Source: Lacinutrix mariniflava
GTDB lineage: Bacteria; Bacteroidota; Bacteroidia; Flavobacteriales; Flavobacteriaceae
Length of the DNA: 64,000 bases
Direction of reading: 5' to 3'
Assembly: GCF_001418015.1 (NCBI RefSeq)
Contig: NZ_LIQG01000032.1
Location: 248,001-312,000 of the forward strand
Shown here: one piece after another, positions 35,351 through 43,239 of the stretch
Numbering within the stretch: position 1 is the stretch's first letter
How the letters are laid out: each line of letters starts with the position of its first letter
Made by a program: the position numbers and the translations under genes
Notes under the pieces: model-generated
The model's database searches: none
Seen by the model: only the letters and a program-made list of their open reading frames with translations
Told to the model about the DNA's origin: nothing

Positions 35351-37555
35351 ATGACTATCAATAACCTACAAAAGACCAACGAAGTCCACGTACTTCTAAG
35401 CAACGCCTATTCTGGGCGTACATCTAATCTGCTCGAAAGTATCGTGCTTGCAAAAAAGGCACTTTCAATAAGTAAATTTTTAGAGAACAAATCTTTAATT
35501 GGAAAAAGCTTAAACCAGCTTTCTCTGTATTATATGATTAATAGCGACTTTAAAAAATCTAAGATACATTCTCAAGAAGCAATTATCTACTTTAAAGCTA
35601 TAGGAGATGAACGAGGTGTAGCAGACGCAAAGTACACTATTGGTAGTATTAATTATAAAACCGATAATTATCACCAAGGTTTAATTCACTTAAAAGAATC
35701 GCTTAGGCTATACAAGAAATTTGCTGATTTCGAAAGTCAGTCTAAGGTAGAAAAAGCTATTGGAGCTATCTACGAGTATATTGGTGACCAAGAAAATGCA
35801 TTTTCATCGTATAAATGCGCTGTAAGAAATGCTAGGAAGGTCAAAAATCTTAATTTAGAATCTAATGCATTCAATAATCTATCAGGTTTATTATTAAAAA
35901 AACAGAAACCTAGTATTGCAATGAAAATGATAGCGTACGCTATTAAATTAAAAAAGCAAACAGGAGATACTCGAGGACTTGCTTTTGCTATTTATGGGCG
36001 CGGAAAAATTTATCTTAAATTAGGTGAATTTAAAAATGCTGAAATCGATTTTTTAGACGCTATAGACATACATAATAAGTTTGTTGAAATTATAGGAGCT
36101 TGCATGAGTTATAATAAACTAGGCCAAGTTTATTATGAAGCTAAACAACTCAAGAAGGCAAAAAAAGCAGTAAAAGAAGGCTTAAAACTATCCCATTCTT
36201 ATAATATTTTAATGTCTACAATAAAAGGATACCTATTAATGTATCGTATTTATAAAGGTCAAGACAATATACCTAAAGCATTTAAATACATAGAATTATA
36301 CCTTGAAAAGAAAGAGGCTGTAATGGACAAGCAAACACAACAAGTTATGGAAAACTATAACTTAATTAATAAAATGAATGTGTTAGAAAGTGATGCTTTG
36401 CTGCAAAAAGAAAGACAAAAAATTATAAACAAAAAAAATCAAGATAAATTAAAAGCTGTAAAAGTAAAGCAAGAATTCTTATCTGTAATGAGCCATGAGA
36501 TTAGAACACCTTTAAATGCCATTACAACTATAGTTTCTATACTTGACGATCAATTACAAGGCGAAAACAAATCGTTAATAAACAGTCTACAATTCGCATC
36601 AGATAATCTTATTAATATTGTTAATAATGTTCTCGATTATACTAAGCTCGATTCTAAAAAAGAATCGTTAGAATTACAAAGTACGAACCTGTTTAATCTT
36701 TCTACTAAAATTCTAAATTTGCATCTTAATATCGCAAAAACAAAAAACTTAAAATTAGCTTTAGATAATAACATTCCAAATAACAGAAATTACCTTTTAG
36801 ACCAAACTAAACTCTCTCAAATACTTAATAACCTTATTGCAAATGCCATAAAGTTTACAGATAAAGGTGAGGTAAACTTTAACTTAAAACTAATAAAAGA
36901 AGATCCCGAATTCGATACCATAAAAATTAGCATAAAGGATACAGGCGAAGGCATTACCGCTTTAGATGTAAAAAAAATATTTTTAAGTTTTTCGCAAATT
37001 AGACCTGTAATGACACGTAAGCAAGGTGGAACCGGATTAGGTTTAGCTATTGTTAAAAAACTTATCGAGCTACATGATAGTAAAATTCAAGTAAAGAGTA
37101 AAATCCAAGAAGGCTCTGAGTTTTATTTTACGCTTAAACTTAAAAAATCGTCTGGCACTTTAATAGAAGCCAAACCAGTTTACCTTCAACTAACAAACAA
37201 AACAGTGTTATTGGCAGAAGATACAATCATGAATGCCATACTTATTAAAAAAGTCCTTTCTAAATGGGGAGTTACAACAGAGCACGTAGTAAATGGCAAG
37301 CTTGCAGTAGAAGCCTCTAAAAAGAAAAAGTACGATTATATTTTAATGGATTTACACATGCCTGAATTAAATGGTATAGATGCTACGCGATTAATTAGAA
37401 AACCAAATAACTTAAACACAGCAACTCCTATTTTTGCAATAACCGCAGATGTGATGACGTGTCAAAACAGTGAAACTAATCAGCTGTTTAATAAAGTCCT
37501 TTGGAAGCCTATTGAAATCCAGAAACTGTATGCTGCTCTCGCAGAAAAAACATAA
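35351..37555 (+). CDS. TPR-hybrid histidine kinase with receiver domain
   Basis: A 734-residue cytosolic sensor, start ATG at 35351 as set by the promoter. Residues 1-330 hold about six to seven tetratricopeptide repeats (e.g. GVADAKYTIGSINYKTDNYHQ). A coiled coil follows, then HisKA with the phosphorylated His382 in MSHEIRTPLN, an ATPase domain with QILNNLIANAIKF (N box), DTGEGI and GTGLGLAIVKKL, and a C-terminal receiver with phospho-Asp667 in YILMDLHMPE and Lys in LWKPIE. No signal peptide or membrane helix is visible, so it senses an internal cue through the TPRs. No separate regulator gene is adjacent. Confidence 0.93.
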   Translation: MTINNLQKTNEVHVLLSNAYSGRTSNLLESIVLAKKALSISKFLENKSLIGKSLNQLSLYYMINSDFKKSKIHSQEAIIYFKAIGDERGVADAKYTIGSINYKTDNYHQGLIHLKESLRLYKKFADFESQSKVEKAIGAIYEYIGDQENAFSSYKCAVRNARKVKNLNLESNAFNNLSGLLLKKQKPSIAMKMIAYAIKLKKQTGDTRGLAFAIYGRGKIYLKLGEFKNAEIDFLDAIDIHNKFVEIIGACMSYNKLGQVYYEAKQLKKAKKAVKEGLKLSHSYNILMSTIKGYLLMYRIYKGQDNIPKAFKYIELYLEKKEAVMDKQTQQVMENYNLINKMNVLESDALLQKERQKIINKKNQDKLKAVKVKQEFLSVMSHEIRTPLNAITTIVSILDDQLQGENKSLINSLQFASDNLINIVNNVLDYTKLDSKKESLELQSTNLFNLSTKILNLHLNIAKTKNLKLALDNNIPNNRNYLLDQTKLSQILNNLIANAIKFTDKGEVNFNLKLIKEDPEFDTIKISIKDTGEGITALDVKKIFLSFSQIRPVMTRKQGGTGLGLAIVKKLIELHDSKIQVKSKIQEGSEFYFTLKLKKSSGTLIEAKPVYLQLTNKTVLLAEDTIMNAILIKKVLSKWGVTTEHVVNGKLAVEASKKKKYDYILMDLHMPELNGIDATRLIRKPNNLNTATPIFAITADVMTCQNSETNQLFNKVLWKPIEIQKLYAALAEKT

Positions 37556-37631
37556 CCTTCTAATGGAAATAATTAGAACATAAAATTATTAAAACAAACA
37601 AAATCTATTTTTCGCTTCCGCGGAAAGACGA

Positions 37632-37658
37632 AACCACCTTTATATTAGGTGGTTTTTT
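37632..37658 (+). terminator. Terminator after the kinase gene
   Basis: AACCACCT pairs with AGGTGGTT, followed by TTTTT, just after a CGCTTCCGCGGAAA motif (37611-37629). Confidence 0.8.
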
Positions 37659-37782
37659 ATACTTTTATTTTACCTTTACCCATAACTACTAAATAGATTT
37701 TAACAAAAAATCTACATTCGCACTTTAATAATAAACACACTATTATTTTTTTAACCACAAACTAAATATTAAACATCAATTT

Positions 37783-38214
37783 ATGAAAAAAACTACTTTA
37801 TTAATTATGGCAATTACCATTTCTTCTTCATTTTTACTTTCCAGCTGTGGAGTCATGTTTGGAGGTAGTAAATACAATGCCGAAATAGAAGTACAAAATC
37901 ATCCTAATGCAGAAATATATGCCAATGGTGAAAAAATTGGAACTGGAGAAGCCACTAGTGCTTTTAAAAGAAATCAACCATTAAAAATTGAAGTAAAACA
38001 AGAGAATTGCGAATCTAAAACTGAAAATTTCGAAAACAAATTTAGAACAGGAAATTTTATCCTGAGTGCTTTCTCTTTTGGACTAGTTGGTATTGCTGTA
38101 GATTTAGGTACTGGAGCATCCTACAAACCTGACCATAAAAATGATTCTAATATTGAAAAATTATCTGATAAGAATTATAAATTCACAATCGACTACTCCG
38201 AATGTAAGCAATAG
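37783..38214 (+). CDS. Lipoprotein with PEGA-like domain
   Basis: A 143-residue lipoprotein: signal with lipobox LLSSC (Cys22), then CGVMFGGSKYNAEIEVQNHPNAEIYANGEKIGTGEATSAFKR, a PEGA-type beta-hairpin repeat that typically follows a GGSKY stretch in Bacteroidota lipoproteins. A hydrophobic Gly-rich segment (FILSAFSFGLVGIAVDLGTGASY) follows and could insert in or contact a membrane. Function unknown. Start ATG at 37783. A terminator hairpin lies at 38251, then a long direct repeat shared with 39153. Confidence 0.75.
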   Translation: MKKTTLLIMAITISSSFLLSSCGVMFGGSKYNAEIEVQNHPNAEIYANGEKIGTGEATSAFKRNQPLKIEVKQENCESKTENFENKFRTGNFILSAFSFGLVGIAVDLGTGASYKPDHKNDSNIEKLSDKNYKFTIDYSECKQ

Positions 38215-38250
38215 TATCAATCATTACCATTCACTTTTACAAAATATTAA

Positions 38251-38275
38251 ACCACCATTTATGGTGGTTTTTTTA
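38251..38275 (+). terminator. Terminator ACCACCATTTATGGTGGT + T7
   Basis: Eight-base perfect stem and T-run after the PEGA-like lipoprotein gene. Confidence 0.85.
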
Positions 38276-38283
38276 TACCTAAA

Positions 38284-38466
38284 TTTTTGCCTTAACGGAT
38301 AACCATAAAATGTAATAATTAAGTTATTTCACATTAGCAAATCAATGCTTTTTACTTAGTTTACTGCATTTGACTTTGTTAAAAAAAATAGTCGAACTTC
38401 GTTTAACGTAGGACACAAAATACATGTACTGAAATTGATTCAGTATTTAAACGGTTTCATATTAAC
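38284..38466 (+). repeat. About 183-bp direct repeat, left copy (includes leader repeat)
   Basis: Holds AACGGATAACCATAAAA, TAATAATTAAGTTA, TTTTTACTTAGTTTACT, TTGACTTTGTT, TTCGTTTAACGT (38398-38409) and ACTGAAATTGATTCAGTAT, in the same order as at 39153-39336. It fills most of the gap upstream of the gene at 38547. Confidence 0.8.
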
Positions 38467-38546
38467 TACATTGTATTATACTGTATTCCATTGCTCTACA
38501 ATACTAAAAATGAATGATTAACGAGATTTATAAATAACAAAGCTAA

Positions 38547-39044
38547 ATGATTCAAGCCAAACATTGTGATCTATGTGATTACCCTAAAAGGAGTCTAAAA
38601 AACGGATTAACTTGTGGTTTGACTAACAAAAAACCTGATTTCAAAGTTGCTTGTTCTGAAATAAAATTCAGTAATTCATTTAAAGAATATCTACTTGAAT
38701 TATTGAATGAAATTGAACAAGTAAAAAAGAATAAAACATATGTGTATGTTAATTTCACTATACTCGGAATAATTGGTTTAATAATAATATTAGGAAATTA
38801 TTCGCGCTTAAAAGAAAATTTTGAAATGGAATTTAACCATTCAAGTTGGATATATTTTACAGGAACATTATTACTCTATGTAGTTGGATTTCTATTGATA
38901 GCAATGGCTTTCCTAAAGCTAATTCAATATAGAAAAACATTAAACAAACTGAGATCGAACAAAAGAGAAATAGATTTGATTCTTAAAAACTATAACAACG
39001 ATATTGAAACACTATTAAATAGTAAAAACACAAGTTCCAATTAA
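38547..39044 (+). CDS. Two-helix membrane protein with N-terminal cysteine cluster
   Basis: A 165-residue protein. The first 35 residues contain a zinc-ribbon-like set (CDLCDYPKRSLKNGLTCGL...ACSE; Cys7, Cys10, Cys23, Cys36). After a helical spacer come two hydrophobic segments (about 68-85, FTILGIIGLIIILGN; and about 100-122, IYFTGTLLLYVVGFLLIAMAFL), then a basic/coiled tail. I do not recognise the family. The gene lies alone between two copies of a 183-bp repeat, the same layout as the DUF6624 gene at 15070, so it may be an accessory, possibly immunity-like, protein. Confidence 0.6.
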   Translation: MIQAKHCDLCDYPKRSLKNGLTCGLTNKKPDFKVACSEIKFSNSFKEYLLELLNEIEQVKKNKTYVYVNFTILGIIGLIIILGNYSRLKENFEMEFNHSSWIYFTGTLLLYVVGFLLIAMAFLKLIQYRKTLNKLRSNKREIDLILKNYNNDIETLLNSKNTSSN

Positions 39045-39152
39045 AAGCATTCCGGTAATCCGCAACTAAACTATTGCTCAGAATAAAATAGCTTCTTAAA
39101 GCTAAAACTTTTATCGCTTTCGCGGAAAGACGAAACCACCTTTTCATGTCTT

Positions 39153-39336
39153 TAATTTCACGTTTACGGAAAACCGTAAAATTTAATAATTAAGTTAATT
39201 TACATTAGCCAAACAATACTTTTTACTTAGTTTACTACACTTGACTTTGTCAAAAAAACAGTCAAACTTCGTTTAACATATGATATAAAACACTTGTACT
39301 GAAATTGATTCAGTATTGAAACGATTTTATATAAAC
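39153..39336 (+). repeat. About 184-bp direct repeat, right copy (includes leader repeat)
   Basis: Same block order as 38284-38466, with TTACGGAAAACCGTAAAA, TTGACTTTGTC, TTCGTTTAACAT (39268-39279) and ACTGAAATTGATTCAGTAT. It lies in the gap 39045-39463, which otherwise holds only a CGCTTTCGCGGAAA motif (39115-39130) and A+T-rich sequence. Confidence 0.8.
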
Positions 39337-39463
39337 GAAACATTGGCAACAAGGCTGACTCACTCTAATGGTTTAAAATGTATGAAAAACAGAAGACAAA
39401 AATTATTACGAATAAATAGCCCTCAAAATTATTTTTAATAGATTAGTAGAATATAAATCAATT

Positions 39464-39847
39464 ATGAAAACAACAAAAATTATATGCATCATGTTTTTTG
39501 CATTAATAATAAATTCTTGCAACAATGATGATGATAATGGAAACAGTGATTCATTCTGTGTAATAGAAAGAACTTTAAATGAAAGTATAACAGAGAAAAC
39601 AGCTCAACTAATTTACTTAGATTCAAAAAACAAGTATGCTTTAAAGTTTTATCCCAATTCCTCTTCAATTGATGAAGTTACATTTTGTGTGCTTTGTAAT
39701 AAACCTGAGGGAGTAGCAGTTGATGATGCTGTGAAATTTACTGGCGAATTATTTTTTTTTAATTCTAATGAAAACTTTAATCCTCCAATTGGTGGGCTAA
39801 ACTATTATTTTACAAAAATTGAACAAATTCAAAAACTAACCTTTTAA
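39464..39847 (+). CDS. Small lipoprotein of unknown function
   Basis: A 127-residue lipoprotein: MKTTKIICIMFFALIINSC signal with lipidated Cys19, followed by NNDDDNGNSD, an acidic spacer common after the lipid anchor in Bacteroidota. The mature part is beta-rich with a CVLCNK pair and an FTGELFFFNS block, but no family is recognised. Two bases after its stop codon lies the ATG of a frameshifted, truncated secreted-protein gene, so the two were an operon. A leader repeat precedes it at 39153-39336. Confidence 0.65.
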   Translation: MKTTKIICIMFFALIINSCNNDDDNGNSDSFCVIERTLNESITEKTAQLIYLDSKNKYALKFYPNSSSIDEVTFCVLCNKPEGVAVDDAVKFTGELFFFNSNENFNPPIGGLNYYFTKIEQIQKLTF

Positions 39848-39849
39848 TT

Positions 39850-40015
39850 ATGAAAAAAAAATATATTTTTATTACTTGCGTTTTTATTAACGCATAGTAT
39901 TTCAGCACAAATATTATACGATAATGGAGCAATAGATGACTCAAATAACAACTTTACATTAGATGGTAGAAGTTGGGATCATAAAAAAACGTATGCCAAC
40001 AAAGTATATAATTAA
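39850..40015 (+). pseudogene. Frameshifted and truncated secreted-protein gene ending in a repeat element
   Basis: From ATG at 39850 the frame meets a stop after 15 codons. If the A9 run at 39853-39861 is read as A8, a 54-residue product appears with a good signal peptide (MKKNIFLLLAFLLTHSISAQ), then ILYDNGAIDDSNNNFTLDG and RSWDHKKTY, and then ANKVYN and a stop. The last residues come from the palindromic element that starts at 39995, so the gene was cut at the element edge. Slippage on the A-run might still restore the frame. Resembles the N-terminus of a secreted enzyme or adhesin; the rest is lost. Confidence 0.65.
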
Positions 40016-40115
40016 TGGCTGGTTTTAGCTTGCTTACGAAAATCCTCGCGGATTTTATTTGCTAAATTAGGTGCTTAAATATGCAACTAACCATACACAA
40101 ACACATTAAACGAAC
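39995..40115 (+). repeat. Imperfect palindrome (cassette-end type B, copy 3)
   Basis: Starts GCCAACAAAGTATATAATT and ends ACATTAAACGAAC. Central hairpin AAAATC-ctcgcg-GATTTT (40039-40056): both sides of the stem differ from copies 1 and 2 but still pair (AGTC/GACT replaced by AATC/GATT). It lies directly in the end of the truncated gene. Confidence 0.75.
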
Positions 40116-40219
40116 CCTTCCAAAAACCAAAACATTTACAATACTCTTAACACTTCACTCCTACTTTATTAAAAAAAAGATAATTAAATTGTAGCCTACA
40201 AATACCACAATTAATTATC

Positions 40220-42049
40220 ATGATAAAAAAGTACAATACATTAGGCTTATTTTCCATTTTATGTTTAACAGTAACACTTGGTTTTGCACAAGACAAAACC
40301 GTTCCTGTTTTTGCAGATGGAGAAGCGCAACCCGTTCAAGGTTTCACAGATACTAACGATTGGGTGAGACACGATCTTTGGGTAGAAACAACTTTCGATA
40401 CAGACGAAGATGGTAAACCGGACCGCATGCACGTTGCAGTTACGCGTCCAAAACAAACAGATACCGAAGGTTTAAAACTACCAGTAATTTATGTTACAAG
40501 TCCTTATTTTGCTGGCGTAGCAGCAGATGTTCCAGGCGTGATGTGGAATGTAGAACACGAACTTGGAGAGATTGGAGAAGAACGTGCACACCCAGAAGTA
40601 ATACGTAGAGGTGAACGCCCAATTATATCCAATTCTCATCTTAGAAAATGGGTGCCACGTGGTTATATTGTGGTACACTCATCGTCTCCAGGAACAGGTT
40701 TAAGCGATGGCGCACCAACTATTGGTGGACCAAACGAAGCGTTAGCACCTAAAGCAGTAATAGACTGGTTATGTGGAAGAGCAAAAGGCTACACAGAAAG
40801 AGATGGAAAGGAAGAAGTAACTGCTTTTTGGTCTACAGGAAAAGTAGGCATGACAGGAACATCGTACAACGGAACATTACCACTAGCTGCTGCAACAACA
40901 GGAGTTGAAGGTTTAGAAGCTATTATACCTATTGCTCCAAACACCTCATCATATCATTATTACAGATCTAACGGTTTGGTACGTTCGCCAGGTGGTTATT
41001 TAGGTGAAGATATCGATGTCCTTTACGATTTTGTACACAGTGGTGCCGAAGATAAGCGTCCAGGAAATAACAAACGCATAAGAGATACCGAAATGAAAAA
41101 CGGTATAGACAGACAAACAGGAGATTTAAACGACTTCTGGAACGATAGAGATTACTTAAACCAAATGGCACCAATGAAAGCCGCTTTGTTAATGTCTCAT
41201 GGTTTTAACGATTGGAACGTTATGCCAGAACACAGTAACCGTATTTACCAAAAAGCGAAAGCTATGGGTTTACCTACGCAATTGTATTATCACCAAAATG
41301 GACATGGTGGACCACCACCAATGATTATGATGAACCGTTGGTTTACACATTATTTACATGGTGTAGATAATGGCGTAGAAAACGATAAACAAGTTTGGAT
41401 TGTTAGAGAAAACGACACACACGATAATCCTACGGCTTACGATGCGTATCCAAACCCAAAAGCACAAGACGTAACCTTACATTTAAACAAAGGCGGAACT
41501 GTTCTTGGTGCTCTATCTACAAAGCAAAATAAGAGACAAAAAACAGAAACTTTAGTAGACGATTTTAATATTTCGGCTAAAGAGCATGCACAAATCTCGA
41601 GTTCTAAAAACAGACTATTATATGCAACACCTCATCTTACAAGAGATCTTCACCTTTCTGGTGAAGCAGAAGTAACTATTAGTTTATCGAGTAGTAAAGC
41701 CGCAGCAAATTTATCTATTATGTTAGTATCTTTACCTTACGAGAACGATGCTAAAGTAATTACAGATAATATAATTACAAGAGGTTGGGCAGACCCACAA
41801 AACCATAAATCGTTAAGAGAAAGTGAGCCTCTTAAAAAAGGTGAATTTTATAATGTAACGTTTAAATTACAACCAGACGATCAGATTATTCGTGCTGGAC
41901 AGCAAATAGGTTTACTAATCTTTTCTAGTGATAAAGAATTTACATTACATCCAAAACCTGGAACAGAATTAACTATCGATTTAGACAAAACAAGTTTAAC
42001 ATTACCTATTGTTGGCGGTTTAGAAGCTTTCGCAAAAGCAACCAAGTAA
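40220..42049 (+). CDS. X-Pro dipeptidyl-peptidase (S15 family), secreted
   Basis: A 609-residue exported serine peptidase. Signal peptide MIKKYNTLGLFSILCLTVTLGFAQ; alpha/beta-hydrolase core with DRMHVAVTRPK, YVTSPYF, the nucleophile Ser215 in GMTGTSYNGTL, Asp331 in SHGFNDWNVMPEHS and His362 in NGHGGPP; and a C-terminal jelly-roll (about 440-605, LHLSGEAEVTISL) typical of the S15/CocE group. It removes X-Pro dipeptides from peptide N-termini, probably in the periplasm or outside the cell. Start ATG at 40220. A perfect terminator follows at 42074. Confidence 0.92.
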   Translation: MIKKYNTLGLFSILCLTVTLGFAQDKTVPVFADGEAQPVQGFTDTNDWVRHDLWVETTFDTDEDGKPDRMHVAVTRPKQTDTEGLKLPVIYVTSPYFAGVAADVPGVMWNVEHELGEIGEERAHPEVIRRGERPIISNSHLRKWVPRGYIVVHSSSPGTGLSDGAPTIGGPNEALAPKAVIDWLCGRAKGYTERDGKEEVTAFWSTGKVGMTGTSYNGTLPLAAATTGVEGLEAIIPIAPNTSSYHYYRSNGLVRSPGGYLGEDIDVLYDFVHSGAEDKRPGNNKRIRDTEMKNGIDRQTGDLNDFWNDRDYLNQMAPMKAALLMSHGFNDWNVMPEHSNRIYQKAKAMGLPTQLYYHQNGHGGPPPMIMMNRWFTHYLHGVDNGVENDKQVWIVRENDTHDNPTAYDAYPNPKAQDVTLHLNKGGTVLGALSTKQNKRQKTETLVDDFNISAKEHAQISSSKNRLLYATPHLTRDLHLSGEAEVTISLSSSKAAANLSIMLVSLPYENDAKVITDNIITRGWADPQNHKSLRESEPLKKGEFYNVTFKLQPDDQIIRAGQQIGLLIFSSDKEFTLHPKPGTELTIDLDKTSLTLPIVGGLEAFAKATK

Positions 42050-42073
42050 AAGAACAAAAGCATATTTTTTTTT

Positions 42074-42102
42074 AAAACCACTTCTATTAGAAGTGGTTTT
42101 TT
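42074..42102 (+). terminator. Terminator after the S15 peptidase gene
   Basis: AAAACCACTTC/GAAGTGGTTTT, 11-bp perfect stem with a T-run. Confidence 0.9.
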
Positions 42103-42112
42103 GTTTTTAAAC

Positions 42113-42120
42113 TATATTTG
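42113..42120 (+). promoter_or_regulatory. -7 box TATATTTG of the Dus gene
   Basis: Exact TAnnTTTG match. The in-frame TTG at 42118 is part of this box and cannot be the start, which moves the start to 42139. Confidence 0.65.
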
Positions 42121-42138
42121 CCCAACTCAATATTACAC

Positions 42139-43092
42139 ATGGCAATCACCTTACTTTCTTCACCTTTACAAGGCTTTACCGATTTCAGGTTCCGTAACGC
42201 GTTTCATCATTATTTTGGTGGCATCGATACTTTTTACGCACCTTATATTCGATTAAACGGAAAGTTGAAAATTAAAAATTCGTATCAATTAGATTTACAA
42301 CCAGAAAACAATACAACGCTAGAAGTTATACCTCAAGTGATGACTAACGATCCAGACGAATTTTTGTTTGTTGTAAAATACGTGCAGAGTTTAGGTTATA
42401 AAGAGTTGAATTGGAATTTAGGCTGCCCATATCCTATGGTTACAAAATCAGGAATGGGTTCTGGTATGATTTGTAATCCTACTAAAATTGATGACGTTTT
42501 AAAAAAAGCACACAACGAAAGTGATATTACAGTCTCTATGAAAATGAGAATGGGCTACGAACATGCTGGCGAAATTTTAGACACCTTTCCTACTCTAGAT
42601 AAGTATCCACTTAAAAACGTTGCTATTCATGCTAGAATTGGTAAACAACTCTACAAAGGTCCTGTAGATTTAGAATCTTTCGAGCGCTGTATAACAAGTA
42701 CAAAGCACAAGTTGTATTACAATGGTGATATTACGAGTGTAGCATCATTTAAAAAAATGGAAGCACGCTTTCCTAGTATCGATCATTTTATGATTGGTCG
42801 TGGCTTAATAGCAGATCCATTTTTACCAAGCATGATTAAAAACAACACGACAGAATATCCTAAAAACAGATGGGAGATTTTTAGTGAGTTCCATGATACT
42901 ATTTACCAACAATACGACGAATACTTATCTGGACCAACACCAATAAAAATGAAAATGCTAGGCTTTTGGGAATTCTTTTCTCAGTCATTTTCAAATCCTC
43001 AAAAAACTTATAAAGCTATTAAAAAGGCTGGTAATCCTGTGAAATATAAGCAAGCGGTTGCTGCTATTTTAAATAATGAGAGTAAACTCTAA
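42139..43092 (+). CDS. tRNA-dihydrouridine synthase (DusC-like)
   Basis: A 317-residue FMN enzyme that reduces specific uridines in the tRNA D-loop. Start ATG at 42139 (see promoter). TIM-barrel motifs: LLSSPLQGFTDFRFRNAFH, LNWNLGCPYPMVTKSGMGSG with catalytic Cys96, VSMKMRMGYE, IHARIGKQLYKG, YYNGDITS and FMIGRGLIADPFL (FMN phosphate site). C-terminal helical tRNA-binding domain from about 235. The short length and PYPMVTK loop point to the bacterial DusC-like branch. It stands alone with its own promoter. Confidence 0.93.
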   Translation: MAITLLSSPLQGFTDFRFRNAFHHYFGGIDTFYAPYIRLNGKLKIKNSYQLDLQPENNTTLEVIPQVMTNDPDEFLFVVKYVQSLGYKELNWNLGCPYPMVTKSGMGSGMICNPTKIDDVLKKAHNESDITVSMKMRMGYEHAGEILDTFPTLDKYPLKNVAIHARIGKQLYKGPVDLESFERCITSTKHKLYYNGDITSVASFKKMEARFPSIDHFMIGRGLIADPFLPSMIKNNTTEYPKNRWEIFSEFHDTIYQQYDEYLSGPTPIKMKMLGFWEFFSQSFSNPQKTYKAIKKAGNPVKYKQAVAAILNNESKL

Positions 43093-43175
43093 ACTACAGA
43101 ATAACATAATTAAGTTCAAATTTATTTGTTAAAAATGAAATTGACTTAATATTATACACTGCATTTTAAAAAATA

Positions 43176-43202
43176 CCTGTCAGGTTTTTAAAACCTTACA
43201 GG
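43176..43202. repeat. Palindrome CCTGTCAGGTTTTT...CCTTACAGG
   Basis: The stem CCTGT/ACAGG and AGGTTTT/AAAACCT makes a 27-base near-perfect palindrome just before the promoter of the radical SAM gene. A similar sequence core (CCTGCC...GGCAGG) serves as terminator at 56087. Confidence 0.65.
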
Positions 43203-43209
43203 ATACAAC

Positions 43210-43217
43210 TATCTTTG
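43210..43217 (+). promoter_or_regulatory. -7 box TATCTTTG of the radical SAM gene
   Basis: Exact TAnnTTTG match 23 bases before the TTG start at 43240. Confidence 0.55.
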
Positions 43218-43239
43218 TAATCGTATTAAAAATTTTCAA

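Noticed and set aside
42118-42138. TTG start for the Dus gene
   Set aside because: It lies inside the -7 box TATATTTG.
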